Source: Herpetosiphon geysericola (lineage in GTDB: Bacteria; Chloroflexota; Chloroflexia; Chloroflexales; Herpetosiphonaceae). From it: a stretch of 64,000 bases of DNA. The translations under genes were made by a program, and so were the position numbers. The stretch spans positions 38,741-102,740 of the forward strand of contig NZ_LGKP01000010.1 of the NCBI RefSeq assembly GCF_001306135.1, given 5' to 3'. The stretch's first letter is position 1, and every line of letters begins with the position of its first letter. Positions 16,712-26,194 of the stretch are shown one piece after another. The notes beneath the pieces were generated by a model. The model worked only from the letters and a program-made list of their open reading frames with translations. It had not been told where the DNA came from and made no database searches.

Positions 16712-18376
16712 TTACCTCGGTATTGCCCCAGGGCCACGCACTTTGGCCATGCCCATTACGGCTTCAGCTAAATTCGCGTCGAGTTTATAGGCTTTTTCGT
16801 AGGCTTGCAAGGCATCGTTGTTTTTGCGCAGATCAAAGAAGGCTTGGCCTTTGCCACACCATGCTTGGGCATCGCGTGGATTGACCTTCAAGGCTTGATC
16901 AAAGTAGTACAAGGCTTGCTTGGCTTGATTTAATTCGAGCGAGGCATAGCCCATACTCCGCCAAGTAATTGGATCATTTGGGTCGAGCTTGGAAGCATAT
17001 TCGTAGGCTTGAAAGGCCTCTTTGGGCAAGGCCAATGCACTATAGACGCGGCCACGGCCCAGCCATGCTCGCCGCTCTTTTTTATCCAAGTTCAAGGCCA
17101 AATCATAATCTTCCAAGGCTTCGCGCAGTTGATACAAATATTCGTGCGATTCGCCTGAAAGCCAGTGTAGGCGCACTTCTTCATCACGCGTTGGATAGAG
17201 CGTCAAAGCATGTTCGTAGCTTTTGAGTGCATCGTTGTAGGCCAACAAGGCCACTTGGCACATTCCCAAATTGAGCCAATAGGTTGCGCGCGCACTTTCT
17301 AGCTCGGTGGCTTGGCGAAAGCATTTGAGCGCAGCACTATATTCGTGCAACGACATATGCACAATGCCCTTGGCATTCAGATCAGCGGCTTGGGTTTCGA
17401 CGCTAATCGTCACGGTTGGGCGGGCCAGTTCTTCGCCCAAGTGATATTTGCGCAGCCACTGCAAATCATGTTCAAGTTCATCGAACGATTGGTAGCGGTC
17501 GTTGGCTTTTTTGGCCAAACAGCGCAAAATCACGTGGTCGCAACCGCGGCGCAAATCGGGCCGTACTTCCGAAGGTGTTGGCGGTGGCACGTTGCAATGC
17601 AAATGGGTCAATTCAGCAACCGTCGGCGCTTTGAAGGGCAAATCGCCAATCATCATCTCATATAGCATCACGCCCATTGCATAAATATCGCTGGTTGTGC
17701 CTAACGGTGTGCCTGGCGCACGTTGCTCTGGCGACATGTACGGTTGCGAGCCACCAAACAAATCGCTGGCATGGGTCACAATTTTGCTGTCGTTATGCTG
17801 CGAATCGTGGCCCCAGCGCACTTTATTCGAAACGCTGGCACCTTGGGCCAAGCCAAAGTCGGTCACTTTGGCAATGCCTTCTGGCGTAACCATCACATTA
17901 TCGGGCTTGAGATCGCGGTGAATCAAATTACAACGATCGTAGGCATATTGCATGCCCCAGCAAATTTGGATGGCAAAATCGAGAATATGTTTAAAGCGCA
18001 AGCGGCCACGGCGCATCATCTCGCGCAGCGAAACTCCAGGTACAAACTCCATAACGATATGCGGACGGCCTGCAATCGTCACAATTCTGGTTGCTTCGAC
18101 AACGTTTGGATGCGAACCAAGCCGCATCCAAACTTCGGCCTCACGGGTGAAATTGGCAATTGCACTATCGACCCATGTGAATTTTGCTTGAAACGTTTTC
18201 ATGGCCACGGTCTGCTCCGAACGCAAATCGCGGGCAATGTAAACCAAGCCCATAAAACCTTTGCGCACATTGCGCACCAAGTAGCGTTGGTCGATGATAT
18301 CGCCAACTTTAAACTCTACGCCCTTTAAATTATCGGCATCATCAGAGCGCGAGAGGAGCTTATCGAGAATGGCCAC
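16712..18376 (-). CDS. Ser/Thr protein kinase with C-terminal TPR repeats
   Basis: The start is a GTG (18374-18376) with GAGGTGA six bases upstream. The 554-residue protein has a Hanks-type kinase domain at ~25-310. AMKTF carries the ATP-binding Lys, HRDLKPDNVMV is the catalytic loop, DFGLA binds Mg, and SPEQ is the APE-like motif. The glycine loop is weakly conserved. Residues ~330-545 hold about six TPR units (for example YWLNLGMCQVALLAYNDALKSYEHAL and AWCGKGQAFFDLRKNNDALQAYEKA), a protein-binding scaffold. No membrane segment is seen, so it is cytosolic. It sits between two Nudix genes in one leftward run; a functional link is not evident. Confidence 0.9.
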   Translation of the reverse strand: MAILDKLLSRSDDADNLKGVEFKVGDIIDQRYLVRNVRKGFMGLVYIARDLRSEQTVAMKTFQAKFTWVDSAIANFTREAEVWMRLGSHPNVVEATRIVTIAGRPHIVMEFVPGVSLREMMRRGRLRFKHILDFAIQICWGMQYAYDRCNLIHRDLKPDNVMVTPEGIAKVTDFGLAQGASVSNKVRWGHDSQHNDSKIVTHASDLFGGSQPYMSPEQRAPGTPLGTTSDIYAMGVMLYEMMIGDLPFKAPTVAELTHLHCNVPPPTPSEVRPDLRRGCDHVILRCLAKKANDRYQSFDELEHDLQWLRKYHLGEELARPTVTISVETQAADLNAKGIVHMSLHEYSAALKCFRQATELESARATYWLNLGMCQVALLAYNDALKSYEHALTLYPTRDEEVRLHWLSGESHEYLYQLREALEDYDLALNLDKKERRAWLGRGRVYSALALPKEAFQAYEYASKLDPNDPITWRSMGYASLELNQAKQALYYFDQALKVNPRDAQAWCGKGQAFFDLRKNNDALQAYEKAYKLDANLAEAVMGMAKVRGPGAIPR

Positions 18377-18384
18377 AGCTCACC

Positions 18385-18846
18385 TCATTGATTGTGATTT
18401 GGTTGATGGTCGCCGACTGAAGCTGAACGTTGTTCGCGTAGAATCGCTGCTGGTTGATTGCTCAAGGCATCGAGCACTCGCTCACGATGTTTTGGCAGAA
18501 ATTGTTCGGTAGGCAAGGATTCTGGGGCAAACCACTGATGTTCCGCAGATTCCTCGGTTGTTTGGAGTTCCCCGCCAAGCACATTGCACTCAAAGGTTAG
18601 CACGACTTCATGCTTTTGGGGCTTGGAATAGACCCCAACCAGCCGATTTACGGCAACCTCTAAGCCTGTTTCTTCGCGCACCTCACGAATAATGCCCTCG
18701 CTGACACTTTCGTGGGCTTCAACCCCGCCACCTGGCAAATTCCACCAGCCGCTATCAGCCCGTCGTGAAAGCAACACTGCACCATTGGAATTAAAAATAA
18801 GCGCAAATGCCGCTACCCGATGGCTCGGTGGATGGATCTTGGTCAT
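18385..18846 (-). CDS. Nudix hydrolase
   Basis: The ATG at 18844-18846 (MTKIHPPSHR) is chosen because AGGAG lies eight bases upstream; this removes a hydrophobic 26-residue extension and gives 153 residues, normal for a Nudix protein. The Nudix box GGGVEAHESVSEGIIREVREETGL is complete. SRRADSGWWNLPGGG before it is typical of MutT/ADP-ribose-type enzymes. It ends eight bases before the kinase GTG start, whose ribosome site overlaps this region, so they form an operon. Confidence 0.85.
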   Translation of the reverse strand: MTKIHPPSHRVAAFALIFNSNGAVLLSRRADSGWWNLPGGGVEAHESVSEGIIREVREETGLEVAVNRLVGVYSKPQKHEVVLTFECNVLGGELQTTEESAEHQWFAPESLPTEQFLPKHRERVLDALSNQPAAILREQRSASVGDHQPNHNQ

Positions 18847-18966
18847 CGTTGACGCTCCTAAAAACGAAAAATGAATAATAGTCGTCGCAGACCAAAGCAA
18901 AAGAATATCCAATGCTCTAAACATTGGCTTAACACTATCATAACGTGGTGATCAAGAGGGGCAAGA

Positions 18967-20172
18967 TTAAGCCTTTGGTTGTTGATCAAGACTTTTGGCT
19001 AATAGCATGCCTTGTAGTAGGATCGTCGCATCGGCGGCCCGCCGTTGACGGCTCAATGCTTGAATCGATTCTAATAAGGCTGCATTAGCATCGTTTTGTG
19101 CTTGCACAATTGGCACAACAAAATCACGAGTGGCCAAACGTAATAGGCCGTTGCGAATTGCCCCCAACCACGGTCGCCGCGCTGGAATCGGCGCTGGTGC
19201 AACATTCACTTTAGCACGAAGTTGGCGTTCAATCCATTGCAATTCGGTTTCGCCACCGTCGGCAGTTTCATCAGGAAAAATATCAAGTTCGCTGATCACC
19301 GGCTGCGATTCATGGTTTAAAAAGGCTGATTGATAGGCCAAATAGGCAATCTTCAGCGCTTGAATCTCATCGTCGCTCGCACAAGCGCGAATATGGCCCA
19401 TCTCGGCAGGGAGCCAAGTGCGCATCAGCCAAGTATTGTTGAAATATTTAAAAAGGTAGCGCAAGCGATTGAAATGATAGAGCTGCAAATAAACAGCGCT
19501 ACGATGGCCCACGCTTGAGCCTTCAATATGGGTTGCAACTGCGCGCGGCGTATATAAAATATCCAGCCCTGCCCGGCGCAGGCGGGTGCAAAAATCAACT
19601 TCTTCATAATAGGCGGGGTAGAATTGCTCATCCAGCCCGTCGAGGCTTTCCCAGGTACTGCGCCGACACGCAAAGGCCGCGCCAGTCACATAATCGACGG
19701 TTTCTAGGGCGTCATATTGGCCTTGATCGTGCTCGCCGACTCCCCGATGATGGCCCAAACCCCATGGCAAGCGCAAAACGCCACCTGCATGCTGAAGCGT
19801 GATTCCATCGCGATAGAGTAACTTGCCGCCAACCGCGCCAATATTTGGCCAGCGTTCCAAGGGCGCAATCAGTTGTTCAAGCCAAGCGGGCTGCACAATT
19901 AAATCGGGATTAGCCAGCACAATATATTCAGCAGAGGTTAATCGAGCGCCTTGGTTGCAGCCGCCTGCAAAGCCCAAATTAGCTCCGGTTTGCACAAAGC
20001 GCACTTGGGGAAATTGGCTTTTGACGATTTTGGCGGTTTCATCACGCGAGGCGTTATCGACCACTACCAATTCGCTGGGCGCAGGATCAAGCGCCAACAA
20101 CGAGTTGAGGCAATCGCCAATATAGCGAGCGTGGTTGTAGGTTACAACAATAATTGCAGCATCAATCGTCAC
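18967..20172 (-). CDS. Family 2 glycosyltransferase (rhamnosyltransferase-like)
   Basis: The GTG at 20170-20172 is the likely start: a GAGG site lies eight bases upstream and overlaps the mevalonate kinase stop, and it avoids a ~90-base overlap. The product (401 residues) starts TIDAAIIVVTYNHARYIGDCLNSLL, the GT-A nucleotide-binding strand. VVVDNASRDET follows, then a variant DxD position (VLANPDLIV), GGKLLYRDG and a FYPAYYEEVDFCTRLRRAG block that includes the ED catalytic-base region. This pattern is typical of WbbL-like rhamnosyltransferases acting on cell-surface polysaccharide. The C-terminal ~130 residues are helical and family-specific. Donor and acceptor are unknown. Confidence 0.88.
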   Translation of the reverse strand: MTIDAAIIVVTYNHARYIGDCLNSLLALDPAPSELVVVDNASRDETAKIVKSQFPQVRFVQTGANLGFAGGCNQGARLTSAEYIVLANPDLIVQPAWLEQLIAPLERWPNIGAVGGKLLYRDGITLQHAGGVLRLPWGLGHHRGVGEHDQGQYDALETVDYVTGAAFACRRSTWESLDGLDEQFYPAYYEEVDFCTRLRRAGLDILYTPRAVATHIEGSSVGHRSAVYLQLYHFNRLRYLFKYFNNTWLMRTWLPAEMGHIRACASDDEIQALKIAYLAYQSAFLNHESQPVISELDIFPDETADGGETELQWIERQLRAKVNVAPAPIPARRPWLGAIRNGLLRLATRDFVVPIVQAQNDANAALLESIQALSRQRRAADATILLQGMLLAKSLDQQPKA

Positions 20173-20182
20173 AGAAGCAACC

Positions 20183-21124
20183 TCATCGCTTTGAATCCGT
20201 TGGTAGCAAGCTGGTTTGCCAGGTTTGAACAGCGCCAGCCGCTCGCAGCTGTTGTTGAACATGGCTGGCACGCTCAGCGGAAACGAGCGCTAGCATAATT
20301 CCACCCCAGCCAGCGCCCGACATTTTTGCACCCCAAGCCCCAGCTTCAAGTGCGGCCTGCACCAATTGATCAAGTTTGGAGCAAGAAACGCCGAGCGTTT
20401 GGAGTAATTGATGATTTTGGCTCAGCAATTGACCAAATGCTGGGCCAGCGTTGCTCGCGAGCGCTGCTTGAATTTGCCGCACTAGGCTGCCAATTGCCGC
20501 AAACTGAACATTATATGGCTCTTGATCGGCCAACCAGCGCTGGCGCAAATCGCCGACAACCGCTTTAGTTTCGCTAGCGATGCCACTATCGGCGACCACA
20601 AAATGCCATTGCTTGCCCACCGCTAACGGCGCAATCAGTGGCTCGCCATGGGCTTGGCGCTGAAACAGAATTGGCTGTTCGTAGGCAACGACCGTATTAT
20701 CAATGCCTGAGGGCGTGCCATGAAAGGCTTTTTCGCTCTGATACACCAAATCTGAGATAACATGGGCTGCAAGCTGCTGGCCCGCCTGTTCGGCCAAGGC
20801 ACGCACCAAGGCTGCACCAACCGCCGCGCCACTGCCCATGCCACTAGCAATTGGAATGCTGGAGCTGATCGTCAAGCGCAAATCAGGCTCTGGCAATTGC
20901 AAATAATCTAAGGTACGCTGAGCCAAATCGCTGAGCGGCGCAGTTGCCCGCAAACGCCAAACCAAGCCCAAATCGGGCGCGTGCACGGTCATGCCAGCGC
21001 CAGAAGGAGCTGGTTCGGCGACGACGCTCGCTCGTAGGGCGGCAATCGGTATAGCTAAAGCAGGTTGAGCATACACCACGGCATGCTCGCCCGCTAAAAT
21101 AAGTTTTCCTGGCGCACTATTCAT
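20183..21124 (-). CDS. mvk: Mevalonate kinase
   Basis: A 313-residue GHMP kinase. The N-terminal PGKLILAGEHAVVYAQPALAIPI is the mevalonate-kinase signature. PIASGMGSGAAVGAALVRAL is the ATP-binding glycine-Ser loop. GTPSGIDNTVVAYEQPILF carries the catalytic Asp, and KMSGAGWGGIMLAL is motif 3. It phosphorylates mevalonate on the route to isopentenyl diphosphate, in the cytosol. Its presence means isoprenoids are made by a mevalonate-type path, as in several Chloroflexota. No other pathway gene is in the window. The GT2 gene follows immediately and is probably cotranscribed. Confidence 0.93.
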   Translation of the reverse strand: MNSAPGKLILAGEHAVVYAQPALAIPIAALRASVVAEPAPSGAGMTVHAPDLGLVWRLRATAPLSDLAQRTLDYLQLPEPDLRLTISSSIPIASGMGSGAAVGAALVRALAEQAGQQLAAHVISDLVYQSEKAFHGTPSGIDNTVVAYEQPILFQRQAHGEPLIAPLAVGKQWHFVVADSGIASETKAVVGDLRQRWLADQEPYNVQFAAIGSLVRQIQAALASNAGPAFGQLLSQNHQLLQTLGVSCSKLDQLVQAALEAGAWGAKMSGAGWGGIMLALVSAERASHVQQQLRAAGAVQTWQTSLLPTDSKR

Positions 21125-21158
21125 CGCGAGTATTATAGATCGAATATCTTAATATGCT

Positions 21159-21188
21159 GCGTGGCCTAATTAATCAATTAGGCCACGC
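21159..21188 (-). terminator. 13-bp perfect hairpin
   Basis: GCGTGGCCTAATT (21159-21171) pairs perfectly with AATTAGGCCACGC (21176-21188) around a 4-base loop. It lies just after the stop of the small membrane gene and upstream of mevalonate kinase. No long U-run follows, so it may be a weak terminator or an RNA-stabilising stem. Confidence 0.55.
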
Positions 21189-21198
21189 CAAAGTCAGC

Positions 21199-21357
21199 TT
21201 AATCCCACAAGAAATAACGCCCTGCTTGATAAATCATCCCCACGGCGGTCAAAATGACCGCCACATACCAAGGCACATCGAGAAACATCATGCCAACAAC
21301 TAAGACCAAAAATAAAACCGCATAGATAATCAGCCAATTGCGAAAACCCTTGGACAT
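21199..21357 (-). CDS. 52-residue two-TM membrane protein
   Basis: The ATG at 21355-21357 (MSKGFRNWLIIYAVLF) is chosen because AGGAG at 21366-21370 lies eight bases upstream; an ATG two codons earlier is also possible. The protein has two hydrophobic helices (about 8-24 and 27-42) with a basic N-terminus. Its family is unknown. Confidence 0.6.
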   Translation of the reverse strand: MSKGFRNWLIIYAVLFLVLVVGMMFLDVPWYVAVILTAVGMIYQAGRYFLWD

Positions 21358-21649
21358 AGCCATAACTCCTACACACAACAAAACGTAGCTCGATTGAACG
21401 TGTGCAAATCGTAATATGCACGTTTGTGGACATCGATTTAGTACATGGTACGCATAGCAGACGTAGAATGCAAACAGAAGCTGGATTTGGCTGATCCAAG
21501 CTTGATTGACAACCCTAGTGCTCATGCACGCTGGGAAACATACTTGGCTAATGGCCAGTGTAAAGCATTTTTCCTACAGTTGCGAGGCTAAATCTGTTAG
21601 CAAACAGCTTAACCACAAAACCACGAAGCCTGAACATTAAAGCGACAAC

Positions 21650-21683
21650 AAAAAGCGTAGGCTACCGTGAGGGTAACCTACGC
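21650..21683 (-). terminator. Rho-independent terminator of the RND gene
   Basis: Read on the minus strand, GCGTAGG pairs with CCTACGC (21677-21683 with 21655-21661), extended past one mismatch by a 4-bp stem. A run of T follows (the A-run at 21650-21654). It lies 24 bases after the RND stop codon. Confidence 0.75.
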
Positions 21684-21706
21684 CGTAACCAGAACCAAGC
21701 AGCTGA

Positions 21707-24700
21707 TTAAGCGGCTTCGGCTTCGCTGGTTTCACTGTGGCCGTGCTTATCGCCAAAGCCAAAGCGTTTTTTGAGGCTTTCAACCAAGCTATAGACAACT
21801 GGCACAACCAGCAAGGTCAAGAAGGTCGAGGTGAACAAGCCACCAATCACTGCAATCCCAAGGTCTGCGCCAATAAAGCCACCTTCTTTGAGGCCCAAGG
21901 CCAATGGCAGCAAGGCAACCATGGTCGCGATTGCGGTCATCAAGATTGGCCGCAAGCGCACACGAGCTGCTTGAACCAACGATTCGTAGACTGGCTTGCC
22001 TTCTTCACGATATTGTTCAACCAACTCAATCAACACGATTGCATTGGTCACCACAATCCCAATCAAGAGCAAGACCCCAATCATGGTGGTGATGCCCAGT
22101 GGCTTGCCAGTGAGGAACAACGAGGTCAAGACCCCGATAATCGCCAATGGCAACGAGAAGAGAATGATCAACGGGTTCATCAATGAGCCAAACGAGAGCA
22201 CCATCACCAAATACACCAAGATAACGGCCACGCCCAAGGCGAGGAACATATCGTTGAAGGTGTCGGTTTGTGATTGAGCTTGGGCACCAGCTTGGATGAT
22301 CACGCCTTCGGGCAAGCCAATGTTATCGCGAATTTCAGCCTCGACCGCAGCTTGGGTCGAGAAGGTATCATCGCTGGTAAATTGACCTGAAATCGAGGTG
22401 GCGCGGTCGCCGTTGATCCGGACGATGCTGCTTGCACCAGGCACTTCGCTAATGGTTGCAACTTGCGAAAGTGGCACGGTGTTGATTGTGCCAACTTCGA
22501 GCGCGCGCAATTTTTCAGCATCCAAGGCCGCAGGATCAACTTGTACATAAATATCAAGCGGTTTGTTGGTGCCATCCAATTGCACAGTCCCTGCGTTTTC
22601 GCCAGTAAGCATTGCCCGAATTTGCAAAGCGATTTGGGCTGTGCTGGTGCCGCTGTTGATTGCCTTGGCAGGATCAACTGCAACTTCAAGTTCTGGCTGA
22701 ACTTCGGCCAAGCTGCTCTTGACGTTGGCAATATCGAAGCGATCGCTGGCTAAGTTGCCACCAATTGTCGCCATAATTTTGTCATTGGCTTCGCGCAGTT
22801 TGTTAATATCCGAGCTAACCAAGGTGATGTCGAGGCCAGCATTGCCAGGGCCGCCGCCTTGCGAAACAACTTCGGCAGTTACCGATTCAAGCCCAGCAAC
22901 GCCTTTGATTTGGGTTTCTAGTTCTTTGGCGAAGGCAGCTGGGTCGGTTACTTTGTCGTTGTCAATCGTCAAGCTGAAACGGGCGCTATCAGGAGCGCTG
23001 GCACCACCAGATTGATCGCGATTGCGGTTTGCACCACTAGCGCTCCCAATCACGGTTTGAATATCGCGCACTTTACCTTGTTCACGTTGCACCAACAACA
23101 ATTTTTCAATTTCATCGGCCTTAGCAACGGTAGTGTTCAAGTCGGTGCCCGATGGCGTATTGATTTGGATTGAAATCAACTTTTCGCTGCTATCAGGCAA
23201 GAAGGTGAATTTCAAGAAATTGACGAAACCAAAGCTACCCAGCAACAAGGCAAATGCAATTACCAACGTCCAAGCGCGGTTGCGCAAAGCCCACAACAAG
23301 GCTGGAGTGTAAGCGCGTTGCATCCAAGTGTTTTCTGGCTCTTCTTTGGTTTGGCGAATAAACAGATAAGCCAAGAGTGGCACAATCGTAATCGCTACAA
23401 TCAACGAAGCCAACAAGGCGTAGGTTACGGTCAAAGCGAAGGGCAAGAAGAACTTCGAGACGATCCCGCCGACCAAGCCCAATGGCAAGAACACACAGAC
23501 GGTGGTCAAGGTCGATGAGGTAATGGCGCCAGCAACTTCCTTGGTGCCTTCGATCACCGCTTCGCGGCGATTCGCACCTTTATTCAAGTAGCGATAGATG
23601 TTTTCCAACACCACAATCGAGTCGTCGACCACCCGTCCGACCGCCACAGTCAGACCGCCCAAGGTCATCACGTTGAGCGAGAAGCCTTGCAAACGCATCA
23701 GAATCAAGGCCACCATAATTGAAAGTGGAATTGAAACTGCGGTTACCAAGGTCGTGCGCAACGAACGCAAGAACAAGAAGATCACCACAATTGCCACAAC
23801 TGCGCCAATTGCGCCTTCGGTCAACACAGCGCTGACCGCTTGGTTAATTGGGGTGGCTTGTTCGCTGACGATTTGAATCGTCAAACTACCATCGTTGAAC
23901 TTGGCGAATTCAGCTTCAACAGCTTCGACAATTTCAACCGTGTTGCCAGTGGTATCTTTTGAAATTTCCAAGCCCAAGCTGGCTTGACCGTTGGTGCGGG
24001 TTACGGTGCTGCCGCCAACTGCGCCAACTTCAACCGTCGCCACATCTTTCAAGCGAATCAGCAATGCTTCAGGCACGCCAGTGCTGCCAGCAGCATCGGG
24101 ATTGTTGAGCTTTTGCGCCAAGGCTGCTTGGCTTTCTGCTGAAAGCAAGGCAGTGATTTCAGGCGTAAAGGCTGATAAGAATTGAGCTGGAATTTGCTCA
24201 ATTAACTCTGGCGTAATTTGATCAGGGCTGGTAATGCCAAAGGCCGCAAATTCTGCTGGCAAGGCACTTGCGCCATTCCCTGGCGCAGGTGTAGGCGCAG
24301 GAGCAGCAGCCACAGCTTCAGCTAAAGCAGTTTGGCTGGCTTCAGGCAAAGCCAAGGCCAAGTTGACTGGGAATTGAGCCAAACCAGCAACTGGCAATTG
24401 GCTAATCACGGCAGGCGTAATTTGATCGGGGCTGGTAATGCCAAAGGCCGCAAATTCTGCTGGCACTTCAGCTTCTGGCAAGCGTTCAGCCAACGCAGCT
24501 TGGCTATCATCGCTCAAGGCCAAGGCCAATGGCAAGGTGATTTGGCTCAATCCAGCAGCAGGAAATTGGTCAATTACTGCTGGCGTAATTTGATCGGGGC
24601 TAGTAATACCAAAGCCTTGCAACGCCGCCGGAATCAAACTGGTTGTAACTGGTTGGTTTGGGGCTTGGGTTGGTTTTGGTGTTGCCGCAGCAGTTGGTTG

Positions 24701-25507
24701 AGCAGCTGCGCCACCAAAACCACCAGTTGCACCACCAAAACCACCGCTGGCTCCGACACTTAAATCAACGCCCTTGATGCCAACCACGACATTTTCAATT
24801 TCGTTGGTTGAGCTATATTTGTGGGTGATCCGCAAAGGCAACGAACGGCCTTCGTCGGTAATTGTCCCAACTGGAAAGACCAAGTTATTGGCTTGCAAGA
24901 ATTGGACAACTTGGGCTTGGGTTAAGTTGTTGGCCGCCATTTTCTCAGGGTTAAGCGTGACCAAAACTTTTTCTTGCTCGCCGCCGGTTACCGCCACGTT
25001 GTTTACGCCAGGAATGGCCGACAAGGCTGGAACCAGCTCGCCATCGACTTTGGCTTGTACGTCGCTTAAGTTTGCGCCGCTGACACTGGCCACGACAATT
25101 GGCAACGAATTGAAGTTAAACGTACCAATCGTTGGTTTTTGAGCGTTCTCTGGTAAGCTCAACGAGCTGATTTTCTCTTGAACTTCAACTTTGGCATCTT
25201 TGGGGTCAACATCAACATCAAAGGTCAAAATGGTAAAAGCAAAGCTTTCTGACGATGTTGATTGAACTGCTTGAACGCCCGACAAGCCATTAACGGCCTT
25301 TTCGATGACCGATGTCACTTCGCTATCCATGGTTTCAGAAGAAGCCCCCGGATAGATCGTGGTGATGCTGACGATGGGGAAGGAAATATCCGGGAAGAGT
25401 TCCCGTTTCAGCCCTGCTGAAGCAACCAGCCCCGCAATGATCAAGACCACTGAGATCATGATCGTAATTGGCGAGCGCTTAAGCGATTGACGTGTAAACC
25501 ACAACAC
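21707..25507 (-). CDS. RND-superfamily efflux permease with a repeat-containing insertion
   Basis: The start is a GTG with AAAGGAG seven bases upstream. The 1266-residue protein is about 200 residues longer than usual RND permeases. It has the AcrB/YerP-like layout: TM1, a first porter region (IYPGASSETMDSEVTSVIEKAV), TM2-6 including GRVVDDSIVVLENIYR in TM4, a second half with SSEKLISIQINTPSGTDLN, and TM8-12 with GIVVTNAIVLIELVEQYREEG. Between VVGIKGVD and IRLKDVATVEV an extra ~230 residues (about 250-478) are inserted. They start Gly- and Pro-rich and then hold three ~60-residue repeats with FGITSPDQITP. It probably exports drugs or lipids using the proton gradient. A divergent MarR gene and a consensus promoter lie upstream. 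Confidence 0.9.
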   Translation of the reverse strand: MLWFTRQSLKRSPITIMISVVLIIAGLVASAGLKRELFPDISFPIVSITTIYPGASSETMDSEVTSVIEKAVNGLSGVQAVQSTSSESFAFTILTFDVDVDPKDAKVEVQEKISSLSLPENAQKPTIGTFNFNSLPIVVASVSGANLSDVQAKVDGELVPALSAIPGVNNVAVTGGEQEKVLVTLNPEKMAANNLTQAQVVQFLQANNLVFPVGTITDEGRSLPLRITHKYSSTNEIENVVVGIKGVDLSVGASGGFGGATGGFGGAAAQPTAAATPKPTQAPNQPVTTSLIPAALQGFGITSPDQITPAVIDQFPAAGLSQITLPLALALSDDSQAALAERLPEAEVPAEFAAFGITSPDQITPAVISQLPVAGLAQFPVNLALALPEASQTALAEAVAAAPAPTPAPGNGASALPAEFAAFGITSPDQITPELIEQIPAQFLSAFTPEITALLSAESQAALAQKLNNPDAAGSTGVPEALLIRLKDVATVEVGAVGGSTVTRTNGQASLGLEISKDTTGNTVEIVEAVEAEFAKFNDGSLTIQIVSEQATPINQAVSAVLTEGAIGAVVAIVVIFLFLRSLRTTLVTAVSIPLSIMVALILMRLQGFSLNVMTLGGLTVAVGRVVDDSIVVLENIYRYLNKGANRREAVIEGTKEVAGAITSSTLTTVCVFLPLGLVGGIVSKFFLPFALTVTYALLASLIVAITIVPLLAYLFIRQTKEEPENTWMQRAYTPALLWALRNRAWTLVIAFALLLGSFGFVNFLKFTFLPDSSEKLISIQINTPSGTDLNTTVAKADEIEKLLLVQREQGKVRDIQTVIGSASGANRNRDQSGGASAPDSARFSLTIDNDKVTDPAAFAKELETQIKGVAGLESVTAEVVSQGGGPGNAGLDITLVSSDINKLREANDKIMATIGGNLASDRFDIANVKSSLAEVQPELEVAVDPAKAINSGTSTAQIALQIRAMLTGENAGTVQLDGTNKPLDIYVQVDPAALDAEKLRALEVGTINTVPLSQVATISEVPGASSIVRINGDRATSISGQFTSDDTFSTQAAVEAEIRDNIGLPEGVIIQAGAQAQSQTDTFNDMFLALGVAVILVYLVMVLSFGSLMNPLIILFSLPLAIIGVLTSLFLTGKPLGITTMIGVLLLIGIVVTNAIVLIELVEQYREEGKPVYESLVQAARVRLRPILMTAIATMVALLPLALGLKEGGFIGADLGIAVIGGLFTSTFLTLLVVPVVYSLVESLKKRFGFGDKHGHSETSEAEAA

Positions 25508-25518
25508 TACGTGGCTCC

Positions 25519-25591
25519 TTTCGGCACGAAAATGTTTGACGGCAAGATTATTTGTCGCTACGATTATATATGTCGATAATATTTCGGCACG
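25519..25591. promoter_or_regulatory. Candidate operator: direct and inverted repeats between RND and MarR genes
   Basis: TTTCGGCACG occurs at 25519-25528 and 25582-25591, both in the 5' leader of the RND gene; the second lies just downstream of the -10. Between them ATTAT (25563-25567) and ATAAT (25576-25580) form a spaced inverted repeat of the size that MarR dimers bind. Regulation of the exporter by the divergent MarR protein is inferred. Confidence 0.45.
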
Positions 25592-25597
25592 CGAACT

Positions 25598-25625
25598 ATT
25601 ATAGGATTTGTGAATTTTGTGTCAA
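25598..25625 (-). promoter_or_regulatory. Consensus sigma-70-type promoter of the RND gene
   Basis: On the minus strand TTGACA (25620-25625) and TATAAT (25598-25603) are separated by 16 bases. Both hexamers are perfect. It lies about 90 bases upstream of the GTG start, so a strong promoter under repressor control is expected. Confidence 0.75.
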
Positions 25626-25693
25626 GATGCCAATCGCCCTAAAGTGGCATGGTACTTCGCTTTTTCACAATTGTTCACAACAAGGAAACCTTT

Positions 25694-26167
25694 ATGGAAG
25701 ATGAACATCGTAGTTCACTACTCAGCTCAATCTCCGATATGATTCGCCAATTGACTTGGCTCTCGCATCGTCAAAGCAGCCAAACGATGGAACGCTTGGG
25801 CTTGACGCTTTCGCAAGCAATTTTATTAATTGCCCTCGATGCCCACCAAGGCCGCGCCACGATGAGCGACCTTGGCCGCATTACCCAGCACGCGCCAGCC
25901 ACATTAACTGGAATTGTTGATCGGCTGATCAACAACGATTTGGTGGCTCGCGAGCGCGATGAACAAGATCGGCGTGTGGTGTTCGTAGAGCTTACGGATG
26001 CAGGGCGCAAAAAGATTGAATCAATCAATGCTGAACGCTATCGCGATATGTCGCAACTGATGGAGCAATTCGATAATCAGGAATTGGCGCTTTTGGCCGA
26101 TATTGTGCAGCGCTTTGTGCAAGAACTTGCTCGTTTGGATGCGGCCAACTACCATGGCTCACGCTAA
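25694..26167 (+). CDS. MarR family transcriptional regulator
   Basis: The ATG at 25694 (MEDEHRSSLL) is preferred because AAGGAAA lies six bases upstream; this gives 157 residues. The winged-helix core is clear. MERLGLTLSQAILLIALDAH leads into TMSDLGRITQHAPATLTGIVDRLINNDLVARE, which holds the recognition helix. The wing is RDEQDRRVVFVELTDAGRK, with its DxRR motif. MarR dimers usually repress a neighbouring efflux gene until a small molecule binds. The divergent RND exporter, 186 bases away, is the likely target. Confidence 0.92.
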   Translation: MEDEHRSSLLSSISDMIRQLTWLSHRQSSQTMERLGLTLSQAILLIALDAHQGRATMSDLGRITQHAPATLTGIVDRLINNDLVARERDEQDRRVVFVELTDAGRKKIESINAERYRDMSQLMEQFDNQELALLADIVQRFVQELARLDAANYHGSR

Positions 26168-26194
26168 TTGTGTTGCTATGGAAGGATGCGAGCC

